Origin: CAUYXJ01 sp963577065
GTDB lineage: Bacteria > Chloroflexota > Dehalococcoidia > Tepidiformales > Tepidiformaceae
Assembly (NCBI GenBank): GCA_963577065.1
Contig: CAUYXJ010000008.1
Coordinates: 1 to 46,901 of the forward strand
DNA length: 46,901 bases
Direction: 5' to 3'
Both the position numbers and the translations under genes were made by a program. Below the pieces are notes generated by a model. The model was not told where the DNA came from. It saw nothing but the letters and a program-made list of their open reading frames with translations, and ran no database searches. Shown here one piece after another: positions 31,037 through 38,431 of this stretch; position 1 is the stretch's first letter, and every line of letters starts with the position of its first letter.

Positions 31037-32005
31037 ATGGCCTGGTTTCTCAGTATGGGCTTCGCAATCATCATCTGCGGGGCCGGCGCGCTCGTCGGGC
31101 GGGCGATGCGCAAGGAGTCCGAGGGTGGTAGCCCGGAGTCCGATCGCGGCCTGATCGTGGTGCTCCTCGCCGGGGCCGTGTTCGTCCTCTGGGCAGGCGC
31201 GCACACGGCGTTCGCCTCGCTCAAACAGATCGAGGCCGGCAGCGTCGGCGTCGTCTACCAGTTCGGCGAGATCGTGAGCCAGAAAAGTGAGGGCCTGCAG
31301 TTCATCTTGCCCTGGCAGGAGATTCGCACCGAGAGCATCCGCGTTCAGCGCGCCCGCTTCGATAACATCAGCGGCTTCTCGAAAGAGACGCAGGACGTCT
31401 TCATCTCCGCAACCGTGAACTACTCGGTGGCACCACGAGCCGTGCAGGAGCTCTTCCGAACGGTCGGCCCGAACTGGTTCGATACGCTCGTGGAGACGCG
31501 CGTGAACGACTTCTTCAAGGAGGAGACGGTCAAGTACAATACCGTCGATGTCGCCCCCAACCGCGAGCAGATCCGTGAGGCCGTGCGCGAGAAGCTCGCC
31601 GCCGACCTCGAGCGATTCTCGATTACGATCAACGATCTGCTGATCGACAACATCGATTTCAGACCGGAGTTCAAGGACGCGATCGAGCAGAAGCAGATCG
31701 CGACCCAGGATGCCCTCCGTGAGCAGGAGCGGGTCACGCAGGCCGAGTTCGAGGCCGACCAGGCTGTCGCAAAGGCGCAAGGTGAGGCGGATGCGATCCG
31801 CATCCGCGCCGAAGGGCAGGCCGCGGCGAACCGCCTGCTCGAGGAGTCCCTGACTCCGCAGGTCATTCAGTTCCTGGCGGTTGAGAAGCTCGCGCCGAAC
31901 ATCACGATTGCGCTCATTCCCAGCGGCCAAGGGATCATCCTCGACCCGGCGGCGCTCTTGGCCGGCGCCGCTCCCTCGTCACCCGCGGTGACGACGGAGC
32001 CCTAG
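31037..32005 (+). CDS. SPFH/prohibitin-family membrane protein
   Basis: This 322-residue protein has two N-terminal hydrophobic segments (about residues 2-20 and 38-58). An SPFH/band-7 domain (about residues 65-235) then runs from IEAGSVGVVYQFGEIVSQK through ATVNYSVAP to INDLLIDNIDF. A long charged coiled coil follows (QATQDALREQERVTQAEFEA type, AEGQAAANRLLEES), and it ends GIILDP. Prohibitin-like proteins form membrane rings that organise proteases or membrane microdomains. Start ATG 31037 is chosen for the strong G-rich ribosome site. No ftsH or NfeD partner gene is adjacent. Confidence 0.9.
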   Translation: MAWFLSMGFAIIICGAGALVGRAMRKESEGGSPESDRGLIVVLLAGAVFVLWAGAHTAFASLKQIEAGSVGVVYQFGEIVSQKSEGLQFILPWQEIRTESIRVQRARFDNISGFSKETQDVFISATVNYSVAPRAVQELFRTVGPNWFDTLVETRVNDFFKEETVKYNTVDVAPNREQIREAVREKLAADLERFSITINDLLIDNIDFRPEFKDAIEQKQIATQDALREQERVTQAEFEADQAVAKAQGEADAIRIRAEGQAAANRLLEESLTPQVIQFLAVEKLAPNITIALIPSGQGIILDPAALLAGAAPSSPAVTTEP

Positions 32006-32019
32006 CAGGGAGCGAGGAT

Positions 32020-32448
32020 TTAGGCGCGGAGGGTGCGCAAGCGAAGGAGGTGCATCGTCACGCCCAGGCCGATCGTCGCGAGGATGGCGTAACCCCAGAG
32101 CGGGGGCGTCACGACGTAGGCGGCGAGGGCGAGTCCGCCCCAGAGTGAGGTGAGCGTCACGATCTTCGTCCCCAGCGTCGCGCCGTGCTCCTCCTGGTAG
32201 TGGCGGAGGTAGCGCCCGAAGAAGCGGTTCGTCGTCAACCACCGGTGCGCACGTTGGGAGCCGCGCGCGTAGCAGGCAGCGGCGATCAGGAAGAAAACGG
32301 TGGTCGGCAGGAGCGGCAGAAAGATGCCGATCATGCCCACGGCCACGAAGAAGCTGCCCAAGGCGATGAGGAGCGCACGAACGGGCCAGGGCGCCGTCGG
32401 CACCCGTAGCGGTTTGACCGTCTCCGAAGAATCTGCCAATTCTGTCAA
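32020..32448 (-). CDS. DUF454 (YbaN-like) membrane protein
   Basis: This 142-residue inner-membrane protein matches DUF454. A transmembrane segment with LLIALGSFFVAVGMIGIFLPLLPTTVFFLIAA contains the family GxxLPxLPTTPF-type motif, followed by ACYARGSQRAHRWLTTNRFFGRYLRHY. A second hydrophobic region lies in the last 50 residues. The function is unknown in the family. The start is uncertain: the frame begins at TTG 32448 without a Shine-Dalgarno, and a TATACT on the minus strand lies about 40 nt upstream. Confidence 0.82.
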   Translation of the reverse strand: MTELADSSETVKPLRVPTAPWPVRALLIALGSFFVAVGMIGIFLPLLPTTVFFLIAAACYARGSQRAHRWLTTNRFFGRYLRHYQEEHGATLGTKIVTLTSLWGGLALAAYVVTPPLWGYAILATIGLGVTMHLLRLRTLRA

Positions 32449-32523
32449 TTGGGCCAGCCTTGCGTCGCTCTGACAGCTCTGCGGCAGTATAGCGCATCGT
32501 GATCGCGCTCGGCCTGGGGACGA

Positions 32524-33099
32524 TCAGCGGCGCCAGCGGGTCCAGTCGAACGGTTCGATCGCCGTCTCCGTGAGCTGCCAGATCGACGCTTCGGTGCGGC
32601 CCTCGGCGATGTCGAGGAAGCCGATCGTGCCGAGCTGCGTTTCGAGGTTGTGGGGGTAGGTGGGCGAGCCCGGGTTCACGCACAGGACCCCGCTGACCTC
32701 GTCCACCGCCTCCACGTGCGAGTGTCCGTAGACGACGACATTGAGGTCGGTGCGCTCGAAGTAGCGTTCCATCGCTCGCTCGACCGTGAGGTGCGGTGGC
32801 ATCTCCGGCACCGGCATGTCGTGCGTGATCCCGATCGTCACGCCCTCGAACTCGAGCACCCAGGCCTCGCGCAGGAGGGCGTGGTCGGGCTGACGCGGCC
32901 TGCCGCCTGAGCCGTCCTCGCCGTTGCCGCGAGCCGCCCAGAGCGGCGCCAATTCCGCGAGCTCATCGAGCAGGCCAACGTCGTGGATGTCGCCGGCGTG
33001 AAGAATCGCGTCGACATCCGCGAAGGCGTCGAAGACCTGCGGCCAGAGCTCTCTGCGCGACTCCGGGATGTGCGTGTCCGAGATCAGGCCAATGCGCAT
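32524..33099 (-). CDS. Metallophosphoesterase (YfcE/MJ0936 family)
   Basis: This 191-residue calcineurin-like phosphoesterase has all the metal-binding blocks: GLISDTHIPE (DxH), LHAGDIHD (GDxxD), RGNGEDG (GNxx), ITHDMPVP and VVVYGHSHVE (GHxH). The conserved CVNPGSPTYPHN near residue 140 supports the YfcE/MJ0936 subfamily, which hydrolyses phosphodiesters. The physiological substrate is unknown. The gene is divergent from the AlkB-like gene, whose promoter occupies the gap. Confidence 0.92.
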   Translation of the reverse strand: MRIGLISDTHIPESRRELWPQVFDAFADVDAILHAGDIHDVGLLDELAELAPLWAARGNGEDGSGGRPRQPDHALLREAWVLEFEGVTIGITHDMPVPEMPPHLTVERAMERYFERTDLNVVVYGHSHVEAVDEVSGVLCVNPGSPTYPHNLETQLGTIGFLDIAEGRTEASIWQLTETAIEPFDWTRWRR

Positions 33100-33137
33100 C
33101 GGGGGAGTCTAGTCTAGCGGAGAGCAGCCGACCTCTC

Positions 33138-33166
33138 TTGTGTTAGAACGGATGTTCTGATAGCGT
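33138..33166 (+). promoter_or_regulatory. Promoter of the AlkB-like gene
   Basis: TTGTGT (33138-33143), a 17-bp spacer and TAGCGT (33161-33166), ending 7 nt before the ATG at 33174. The spacer is almost filled by a LexA-type palindrome. The message should be leaderless. Confidence 0.6.
33145..33158. promoter_or_regulatory. LexA-type SOS box (GAAC-N4-GTTC)
   Basis: AGAAC-GGAT-GTTCT has perfect 5-bp arms and matches the GAAC-N4-GTTC core of Gram-positive-type LexA operators. It sits between the -35 and -10 boxes of the AlkB-like gene, an ideal repression position. Confidence 0.6.
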
Positions 33167-33173
33167 TCCGGAC

Positions 33174-33794
33174 ATGCCCGCGGTCGCCACGCAGCAGCTC
33201 ACCCTCCTGGGGAACGAAGGGCCCGCCTTCGATCCCGCGTTTCCCGCGATGGTTCGCACGGACCTGGACAGGGGCGCGTGGATCGAGCAGGAACAGGGCT
33301 TCCTTTCGGGCCACGAAGCCGTCTTCGCGACGCTGCGGGACGATACGCGCTGGCACGGCCACCGCCGCGTGATGTACGACCGCCTCGTCGACGTGCCCCG
33401 CCTCACTGCCACCCTGCCGCGTGATGGCTCCGGGCATCCCGTCGTTCGCGAGCTGGCCGATGCGCTCGGCGCGCGCTACGGCGTCACTTTCGATTCAGTC
33501 TCGCTCGCGCTCTATCGGGACGGTCGCGACAGCGTCGCCTGGCACCGGGACAAGGTCCGCAACGAACGCCGCCCGCACGCCCTCGTCGCGACGGTTTCGG
33601 TGGGCGCTTCGCGCCGCTTCCTCGTGCGGCCGCATGGCGGCGGGCCCTCGATCGCGTTTTCCGCAGGCTGGGGCGACCTGCTCGTGATGGGCGGAACGTG
33701 CCAGCTCACCTGGGAACACTGCGTGCCCAAGGCGCAGCAGGCGGAGCCGCGCATCAGCATCATGTTCCGCCACGCCGCTGACTTTGCCCGCTGA
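33174..33794 (+). CDS. AlkB-like 2-oxoglutarate/Fe(II) dioxygenase
   Basis: This 206-residue protein belongs to the AlkB/ALKBH2-like dioxygenases that oxidatively demethylate alkylated bases using Fe(II), oxygen and 2-oxoglutarate. The iron ligands are His and Asp in VAWHRDKVRNE near residue 125 and the distal His in TWEHCVPKA near residue 180. The 2-oxoglutarate-binding Arg lies in RISIMFRHA. GDLLVMGG fits the family. The start ATG is set by the TAGCGT box 7 nt upstream. A LexA-type box in the promoter suggests induction by DNA damage. Confidence 0.9.
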   Translation: MPAVATQQLTLLGNEGPAFDPAFPAMVRTDLDRGAWIEQEQGFLSGHEAVFATLRDDTRWHGHRRVMYDRLVDVPRLTATLPRDGSGHPVVRELADALGARYGVTFDSVSLALYRDGRDSVAWHRDKVRNERRPHALVATVSVGASRRFLVRPHGGGPSIAFSAGWGDLLVMGGTCQLTWEHCVPKAQQAEPRISIMFRHAADFAR

Positions 33795-33807
33795 CCCAAA
33801 CGGCGGG

Positions 33808-34323
33808 CTACACCGTCTGCCCGGTAATCCCTTTGAGCCCCAGCAGCGCCGCCATCTCGCCCTGGTGTGAGGAGACGTGCAAAACGCCGAGCGTCCCCAA
33901 GACCGAAAGCTTGGGCTGCTTGCTGGGGCCGAAATCGACCTCGCTCAGAAGGTCCGAATCGGGCGCGCGATCGATGAAGCCATCGACGGTGGCGCGCACG
34001 GCGGCGGCGTAGGCGCGCATCGGTTCGAGTTCGAAGCGCACGCTCTTCGCCCACTCAGGCGTGACCATTGCGCTCTGGGGCAGCTCCATCCCCACCTTCG
34101 CCCCCCAGTTCCCTTCCTCGAACACCGGCTCCCGGTTCTGGAGCCAACGGACGAGCAGCAGGTCCTCGGTGATCACCGCGTGCGCGTAGGTCGCGCCGAT
34201 CGGGTTCGTGAGCGAGCCTTCGATCGACTTCGTGAGCAGCTCCAGCGGGCACTTTTTGATCGTCCCTTCGAGCATCTCGTGAGCGAAGGCGTATTGGCCT
34301 CGCAGTACACTCCGTCGGTCCAT
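33808..34323 (-). CDS. DinB-fold family protein (third)
   Basis: This 171-residue DinB/YfiT-superfamily protein has helices with GATYAHAVITEDLLLVRWL (first His near residue 48) and VLHVSSHQGEMAALLGLKG (the C-terminal His pair). The ATG at 34323 is preferred over the TTG two codons earlier because GGGAGG lies 6 nt upstream. It is convergent with the AlkB-like gene. The substrate is unknown. The strong Shine-Dalgarno contrasts with the leaderless DinB gene at 8244. Confidence 0.8.
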   Translation of the reverse strand: MDRRSVLRGQYAFAHEMLEGTIKKCPLELLTKSIEGSLTNPIGATYAHAVITEDLLLVRWLQNREPVFEEGNWGAKVGMELPQSAMVTPEWAKSVRFELEPMRAYAAAVRATVDGFIDRAPDSDLLSEVDFGPSKQPKLSVLGTLGVLHVSSHQGEMAALLGLKGITGQTV

Positions 34324-34424
34324 GGCCAACCTCCCGGGGTTGCGTCTCGGCCCCGCGTTTCGCGAGCGCGCCTAGTCTTGAGCGCGGGCCGTCGCAGGGC
34401 TACCGGGAAGGGGCAGGTCGCCGC

Positions 34425-36164
34425 TCAGGCCGTCGAACTCAACTCGACCAGGAGCGCTTCGGGCCCATGGATCCCCCGCACGATGCGCTTCTCGATATCG
34501 GCGGTTCGGCTCGCGCCGGTAAGGATGAGCGCGTCGCCGTCACCAGCTAGCGTGGCGGCGATGTCCTGGGGGTGGCGGGCGATCGTTGCTGCGTCCAGTT
34601 CGACGACGAGGCGGCGGGCGTCCATGACGGGCCCGCGCAGTGCCGCATCACCGACGAGCACGACGCTGCCGGTAGCGGCGATCGCGGCGGCAGCGCGCAC
34701 GCGCCGATCGCCGGGTTCGGGCGGCACCGTGTCGAGCACGATCGTGCCAACCTCCTCCGCGCGCTCGCGGAAGAGCGCCGCCAGGCTCGCGGGCTCGACG
34801 GGCCCGGGCAACTCGGCCGGTTCCGTCTCGATCGTCGCGAGGGGCACAAGCATCGCCGGGTTCCGCGCAGGGATCGCTTCGGGGAGTTGGCGCGCATCCG
34901 CGCGCTGCGGGAGCGGTAACCGTCCCGCAGTCCGCAGGCCGAGGCGCCCGAGCCAGCTCGCGGCGCGCCCCGTGCGCCCGGAGAACGCCTGCGCCCAGGC
35001 CCGCCAGCCAAGTCGTTCGACCGTGCTGCCGTGCTCCTCGGCACCATCGGCGCGCAGATCGAGCAGCATGCGGTGCAGGGGGATCCCCACCGGGCAGACC
35101 TCCGTGCAGCGCCCACAGAGGCTCGAGGCCGAGGGCAGGTCCGCGTAGCGCCCGTCGCGCCACAACAAGGGCGACACGACCGCCCCGATCGGGCCCATGT
35201 AGGGCGAGCCGTAGGCGAGGCCGCCTGCGGCGGTGTACACGGGGCAGCCGTTCATACAGGCGCCGCAGCGGATGCAGCGCAGCGCATCCCGGTAGCGCTC
35301 GTCCGCAAGAATCTGCGATCGGCCGTTATCGACGAAGACCAGGTGACGTTCCTGATCGGGCAGCGGCTCTCCCAGGAAGTGCGTGTACGCGGTGAGGGGT
35401 TGGGCGGTGGCGCTTGGCGCGAGCACCTGCAGTACCGCCAGCGCGGCCTCTTCGTCGGCGACCACCTTCTCGAGGCCGGTGATCGCGATGTGGAGCCGCG
35501 GCCGGCTCACTCCCAGCGAGACGTTGCCTTCGTTCTCGACGATCACGATGCGGCCGCTGCTCGCGACGACCGCGTTGGCTCCGGTTATCCCCGCGTCCAC
35601 GTCGGCGAAGAACTCGCCGACGACGTCACGCACGGTTTGCGAGAGGAGCACCGGGTCGTCGTGGGGCACGTCCGCGCCCGCGCTTGCCAGCAGGTCGCGG
35701 ATGCGGGAGCGATTCAGGTGGATTGCGGGCGCGGTGATGTGGCTGGGGCCACGCCCTTCGATGTCGACGATGTACTCGCCGATGTCGGTTTCGAGCACTT
35801 CACGGCCCTGCGCCCGCAGCGCGTGCGTGAGGCCCACCTCCTCCGCGACCATCGACTTCGACTTCGCCACGCGATGGGCATCGCCGAGGAGTTCCCCGAC
35901 GAGTGCCACTGCGTCCTCGGCGGTCGCGGCGCGGTGGTAGCCGATCCCTTGACGAGCGCAGGCTGCTTGCAGCGTCTCGTGCAGCTCGTCCAGGTGCTCG
36001 ACGGCGTAGGCGCGTGCCGCTTCCGCGCGGGCGCGCGCGTCCGCGGGGCCCAGCGCCAGGCGCGCGGCACTATCGTCCACGAGTTTGCGCAGGATCGGCT
36101 CGAGCGTCTGCGAGGGCGGTCCCGCGGCGATGTCCGCCTGCGCCCGCTCGCGGAAGCCGCTCAT
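34425..36164 (-). CDS. LutB-LutC fusion: lactate-utilisation iron-sulfur protein with LUD domain
   Basis: The N-terminal part of this 579-residue protein (to about residue 390) is LutB/LldF-like: a LUD domain with AKSKSMVAEEVGL, then GANAVVASSGRIVIVENEGN, and two ferredoxin-type motifs CIRCGACMNGCPVY and CGRCTEVCPVGIP. The last 120-130 residues (VRAAAAIAATGSVVLVGD, LILTGASRTADIEKRIV, GIHGPEALLVEL) match LutC. LutA, LutB and LutC are usually separate proteins that together oxidise L-lactate. The upstream lutA gene overlaps by 4 bp, so the whole Lut complex is encoded by two genes. No lactate permease or regulator is adjacent. Confidence 0.88.
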   Translation of the reverse strand: MSGFRERAQADIAAGPPSQTLEPILRKLVDDSAARLALGPADARARAEAARAYAVEHLDELHETLQAACARQGIGYHRAATAEDAVALVGELLGDAHRVAKSKSMVAEEVGLTHALRAQGREVLETDIGEYIVDIEGRGPSHITAPAIHLNRSRIRDLLASAGADVPHDDPVLLSQTVRDVVGEFFADVDAGITGANAVVASSGRIVIVENEGNVSLGVSRPRLHIAITGLEKVVADEEAALAVLQVLAPSATAQPLTAYTHFLGEPLPDQERHLVFVDNGRSQILADERYRDALRCIRCGACMNGCPVYTAAGGLAYGSPYMGPIGAVVSPLLWRDGRYADLPSASSLCGRCTEVCPVGIPLHRMLLDLRADGAEEHGSTVERLGWRAWAQAFSGRTGRAASWLGRLGLRTAGRLPLPQRADARQLPEAIPARNPAMLVPLATIETEPAELPGPVEPASLAALFRERAEEVGTIVLDTVPPEPGDRRVRAAAAIAATGSVVLVGDAALRGPVMDARRLVVELDAATIARHPQDIAATLAGDGDALILTGASRTADIEKRIVRGIHGPEALLVELSSTA

Positions 36165-36877
36165 GCCAGCGCCCGATCGAGAAGCTCCGCGAGCGTCCAC
36201 GTCTCCAGCTCCTGGCCCTCGGCGCGAGCGGTCGCACCGAGGTGAGCGAGGCAGGAGAGATCGCCGGAGACGAGGACGCGCGCTTGGGTCTTGGCAACGT
36301 CGGCGAGCTTCGCTTGCGCCATTGCCAGCGAGACCTCGGGCTCCTTCACGGTGAACGTCCCCCCGAAGCCGCAGCATTCGCCTTCGTAAGCGAGGCGGCG
36401 CACGTCGAGTTCCTCGATCCGGGCGAGTAGCCCGATCACGCTCTCCGTGAGCGCGAGCTCGCGCCGGCCGTGGCAGGCGTCGTGGTACGCGACCGCGCCC
36501 TCGAGCTGCAGGGGCAGCGTGGCTAGCCGCGGATGGCCGGCGACGTAAGCGCTGAACTCCACGAAGCGGTCGCTGAAACGCTCGACCTTCGAGCGTCGCG
36601 GCCCCCAAAGGCTGGGCAGGTAGTGCTGCAACATGCTCGTGCACGACCCCGAGGGAACGACGACGGTTTCGTGCCCGCGCGACGCGCGCAACAATGCGCG
36701 CCCGACGGTTCTTGCCTCGGAACGGTAGCCGCTATTGAACGCGGGCTGCCCACAACAGGGCCCGACCACGGTTGTCACGTCGTCGCCGAGCCGTTCGAGA
36801 ACGCTCCGGGCGTGGTCTCCGTCAGCGGGGCGCAGCGCGGCCATATAGCACGGCATGAAGAGCGCGACGCTAGCCAC
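36161..36877 (-). CDS. lutA: Lactate-utilisation protein LutA ((Fe-S)-binding, CCG domains)
   Basis: This 238-residue protein has two CCG (heterodisulfide-reductase-like) repeats: VGPCCGQPAFNSGY near residue 39 and EGECCGFGGTFTVK near residue 165. VPSGSCTSMLQHYLP and YHDACHGRREL between them supply further cluster-binding Cys residues. Length and order match LutA/YkgE. The GTG start at 36877 is supported by a TAGCGT -10 box ending 6 nt upstream and TTGCAG at 18 bp, with no Shine-Dalgarno. The 3' end overlaps the LutB-LutC fusion gene (ATGA). Confidence 0.9.
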   Translation of the reverse strand: MASVALFMPCYMAALRPADGDHARSVLERLGDDVTTVVGPCCGQPAFNSGYRSEARTVGRALLRASRGHETVVVPSGSCTSMLQHYLPSLWGPRRSKVERFSDRFVEFSAYVAGHPRLATLPLQLEGAVAYHDACHGRRELALTESVIGLLARIEELDVRRLAYEGECCGFGGTFTVKEPEVSLAMAQAKLADVAKTQARVLVSGDLSCLAHLGATARAEGQELETWTLAELLDRALA

Positions 36878-36883
36878 ACGCCC

Positions 36884-36913
36884 ACGCTACCCGCCGCTCG
36901 CGGGCGCCTGCAA
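36884..36913 (-). promoter_or_regulatory. Promoter of the leaderless lut operon
   Basis: On the minus strand TTGCAG (36913-36908), an 18-bp spacer and TAGCGT (36889-36884), ending 6 nt before the GTG at 36877. Confidence 0.55.
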
Positions 36914-36973
36914 GCGAGCGCGGTGGTTGGGGGCCCGGCCCTGCGCCCCTCGGGTAGGCCGGATGCGCACTCC

Positions 36974-37002
36974 TTGGCGCGGTCGCCGGGGCGAGGTAGC
37001 GT
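36974..37002 (+). promoter_or_regulatory. Promoter of the leaderless site-2 protease gene
   Basis: TTGGCG (36974-36979), a 17-bp spacer and TAGCGT (36997-37002), ending 6 nt before the ATG at 37009. Confidence 0.6.
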
Positions 37003-37008
37003 AGGTCC

Positions 37009-38202
37009 ATGCTCGGTCGTTCGTTCCGGATCGGCTCGATCGGCGGGATCGCCATCGAGATCAACCCCTCCTGGTTCCTGATCCTCGCAGTCGTCTCCTA
37101 CATGCTTGCGGTCGGCGTCTTCCCCGATGCCTACGGTGACTGGGCGACGGCGACCTATTGGCTGGTTGGGATTGGCGCAGCCCTCCTCCTGTTCGCGACC
37201 GTCCTGATCCACGAACTCGCGCACGCGGTAGTCGCGATCCGGCGGGGCATACCCGTGCCCCGAATCACGCTCTTCATCTTCGGTGGCGTCTCCCATCTCG
37301 GCGCGCAGCCGCGCACCCCCGGCGAGGAGTTCGCCATCGCCGCAGCCGGTCCTGCGACCAGTCTCGTGCTCGGCATCCTCCTCGGCGCTGCCTGGCTCCT
37401 CCTGCGCGACGCAAACGAGCAGATGGCAGCGATATTGAGCTACCTCGCGATGGTGAATCTGGTGCTGGCCGTTTTCAACATCCTCCCAGGGTTCCCCCTG
37501 GACGGCGGCCGCGTGCTCCGCTCGATCGCCTGGAACCGCACCGGCAGCTTCCGCAAAGCGACCCGTATAGCGGCGGGGGTCGGCGAACTCTTCGGCTGGG
37601 GCCTGATCGGCGTCGGTGCGCTGGTACTCTTCCTGGGCCTCTGGGTCACCGGCCTCTGGGCGATCATGATCGGCTGGTTCCTGCTAGGCGCGGCCCGCGC
37701 CGAAGCCCAGGGCATCCAGATGGACACGATCCTGAGCAATCTCCGGGCCCGCGATCTCATGCACGAACGATTCGAGCAGGTCACCCCGGGGACGGCCGTC
37801 CAGGAGATCGTCGACGAGTACATGATGAACAAGGGCGAACGCGCCGTGGTCATCGCCAATGACGATTTCGTCCTGGGGATCCTGACCGTAACCGATATCA
37901 ACCGTGTGCCGCGCAGTGAATGGGGCTCGACCCCCGCCCAGCGCATCATGACCCCGCGCGCCGAAGTGGTGACGGTGGAAGCGGATGCGCCCGCACTCGA
38001 TGTGATGCCGCTGCTCGGCCAGCGCCGGCTCAATCAGGTTCCCGTGATCGAAGACGGGCGGATGATCGGCCTGATCACGCGCCGCGAGCTCCTCGATCGC
38101 GTCCAGCTGGCCGAAGAGCTCGGCAAGGAGAGCGACCGGGACGCGGGCGACGCGCCCCCACCCATCCGCACCTCCGGCGGCGACGACCCCACGCCCCGCT
38201 GA
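37009..38202 (+). CDS. Site-2 protease family protein with CBS pair
   Basis: This 397-residue intramembrane zinc metalloprotease of the S2P/M50 family (Rip3/SpoIVFB-like) has about six transmembrane helices. The zinc motif is LIHELAHAVVA (HExxH) near residue 67, and the third ligand lies in NILPGFPLDGGR near residue 162. A C-terminal CBS-domain pair (about residues 248-370: RDLMHERFEQVTPG and QRIMTPRAEVVTVEADAP) can sense adenine nucleotides. Such proteases release membrane-bound anti-sigma factors or other substrates. The ATG start is fixed by the promoter. A 33-bp tandem repeat follows the stop. Confidence 0.92.
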   Translation: MLGRSFRIGSIGGIAIEINPSWFLILAVVSYMLAVGVFPDAYGDWATATYWLVGIGAALLLFATVLIHELAHAVVAIRRGIPVPRITLFIFGGVSHLGAQPRTPGEEFAIAAAGPATSLVLGILLGAAWLLLRDANEQMAAILSYLAMVNLVLAVFNILPGFPLDGGRVLRSIAWNRTGSFRKATRIAAGVGELFGWGLIGVGALVLFLGLWVTGLWAIMIGWFLLGAARAEAQGIQMDTILSNLRARDLMHERFEQVTPGTAVQEIVDEYMMNKGERAVVIANDDFVLGILTVTDINRVPRSEWGSTPAQRIMTPRAEVVTVEADAPALDVMPLLGQRRLNQVPVIEDGRMIGLITRRELLDRVQLAEELGKESDRDAGDAPPPIRTSGGDDPTPR

Positions 38203-38214
38203 AGCCCCCGTAGC

Positions 38215-38396
38215 GAGCGCGGAGCGGACGAGCGGCTAGTAAACGCCGGGCGCGGAGTGGACGAGCGGTCTAGTAAACGCCGAGCGCGGAGCGGACGAGC
38301 GGCTAGTAAACGCCGAGCGCGGAGCGGACGAGCGGCTAGTAAACGCCGAGCGCGGAGCGGACAAGCGGTCTAGTAAACGCCGAGCGCAGCGGGGCC
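38215..38396. repeat. Tandem repeat of a 33/34-bp unit (5 full copies plus a partial)
   Basis: Units at 38215, 38248, 38282, 38315 and 38348, with a truncated sixth from 38382. The common core is GAGCGCGGAGCGGACGAGCG followed by GCTAGTAAACGCC; two units carry GGTCTAG (34 bp) instead of GGCTAG. Units 3 and 4 are identical. There is no spacer between units, so this is not CRISPR. It fills the gap between the protease gene and the convergent lipoprotein gene. Confidence 0.9.
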
Positions 38397-38431
38397 ACCC
38401 CGGCGGTCCTGCGTTCAGCCTCTCAGTAGAG

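Noticed and set aside
32430..32450. TTGACA overlapping the DUF454 start as a promoter
   Set aside because: It lies at the TTG start codon itself and would initiate inside the gene; probably coincidence.
38215..38396. CRISPR array from regularly spaced 33-bp repeats
   Set aside because: The units are directly adjacent with no spacers and no cas genes are nearby; it is a tandem minisatellite.
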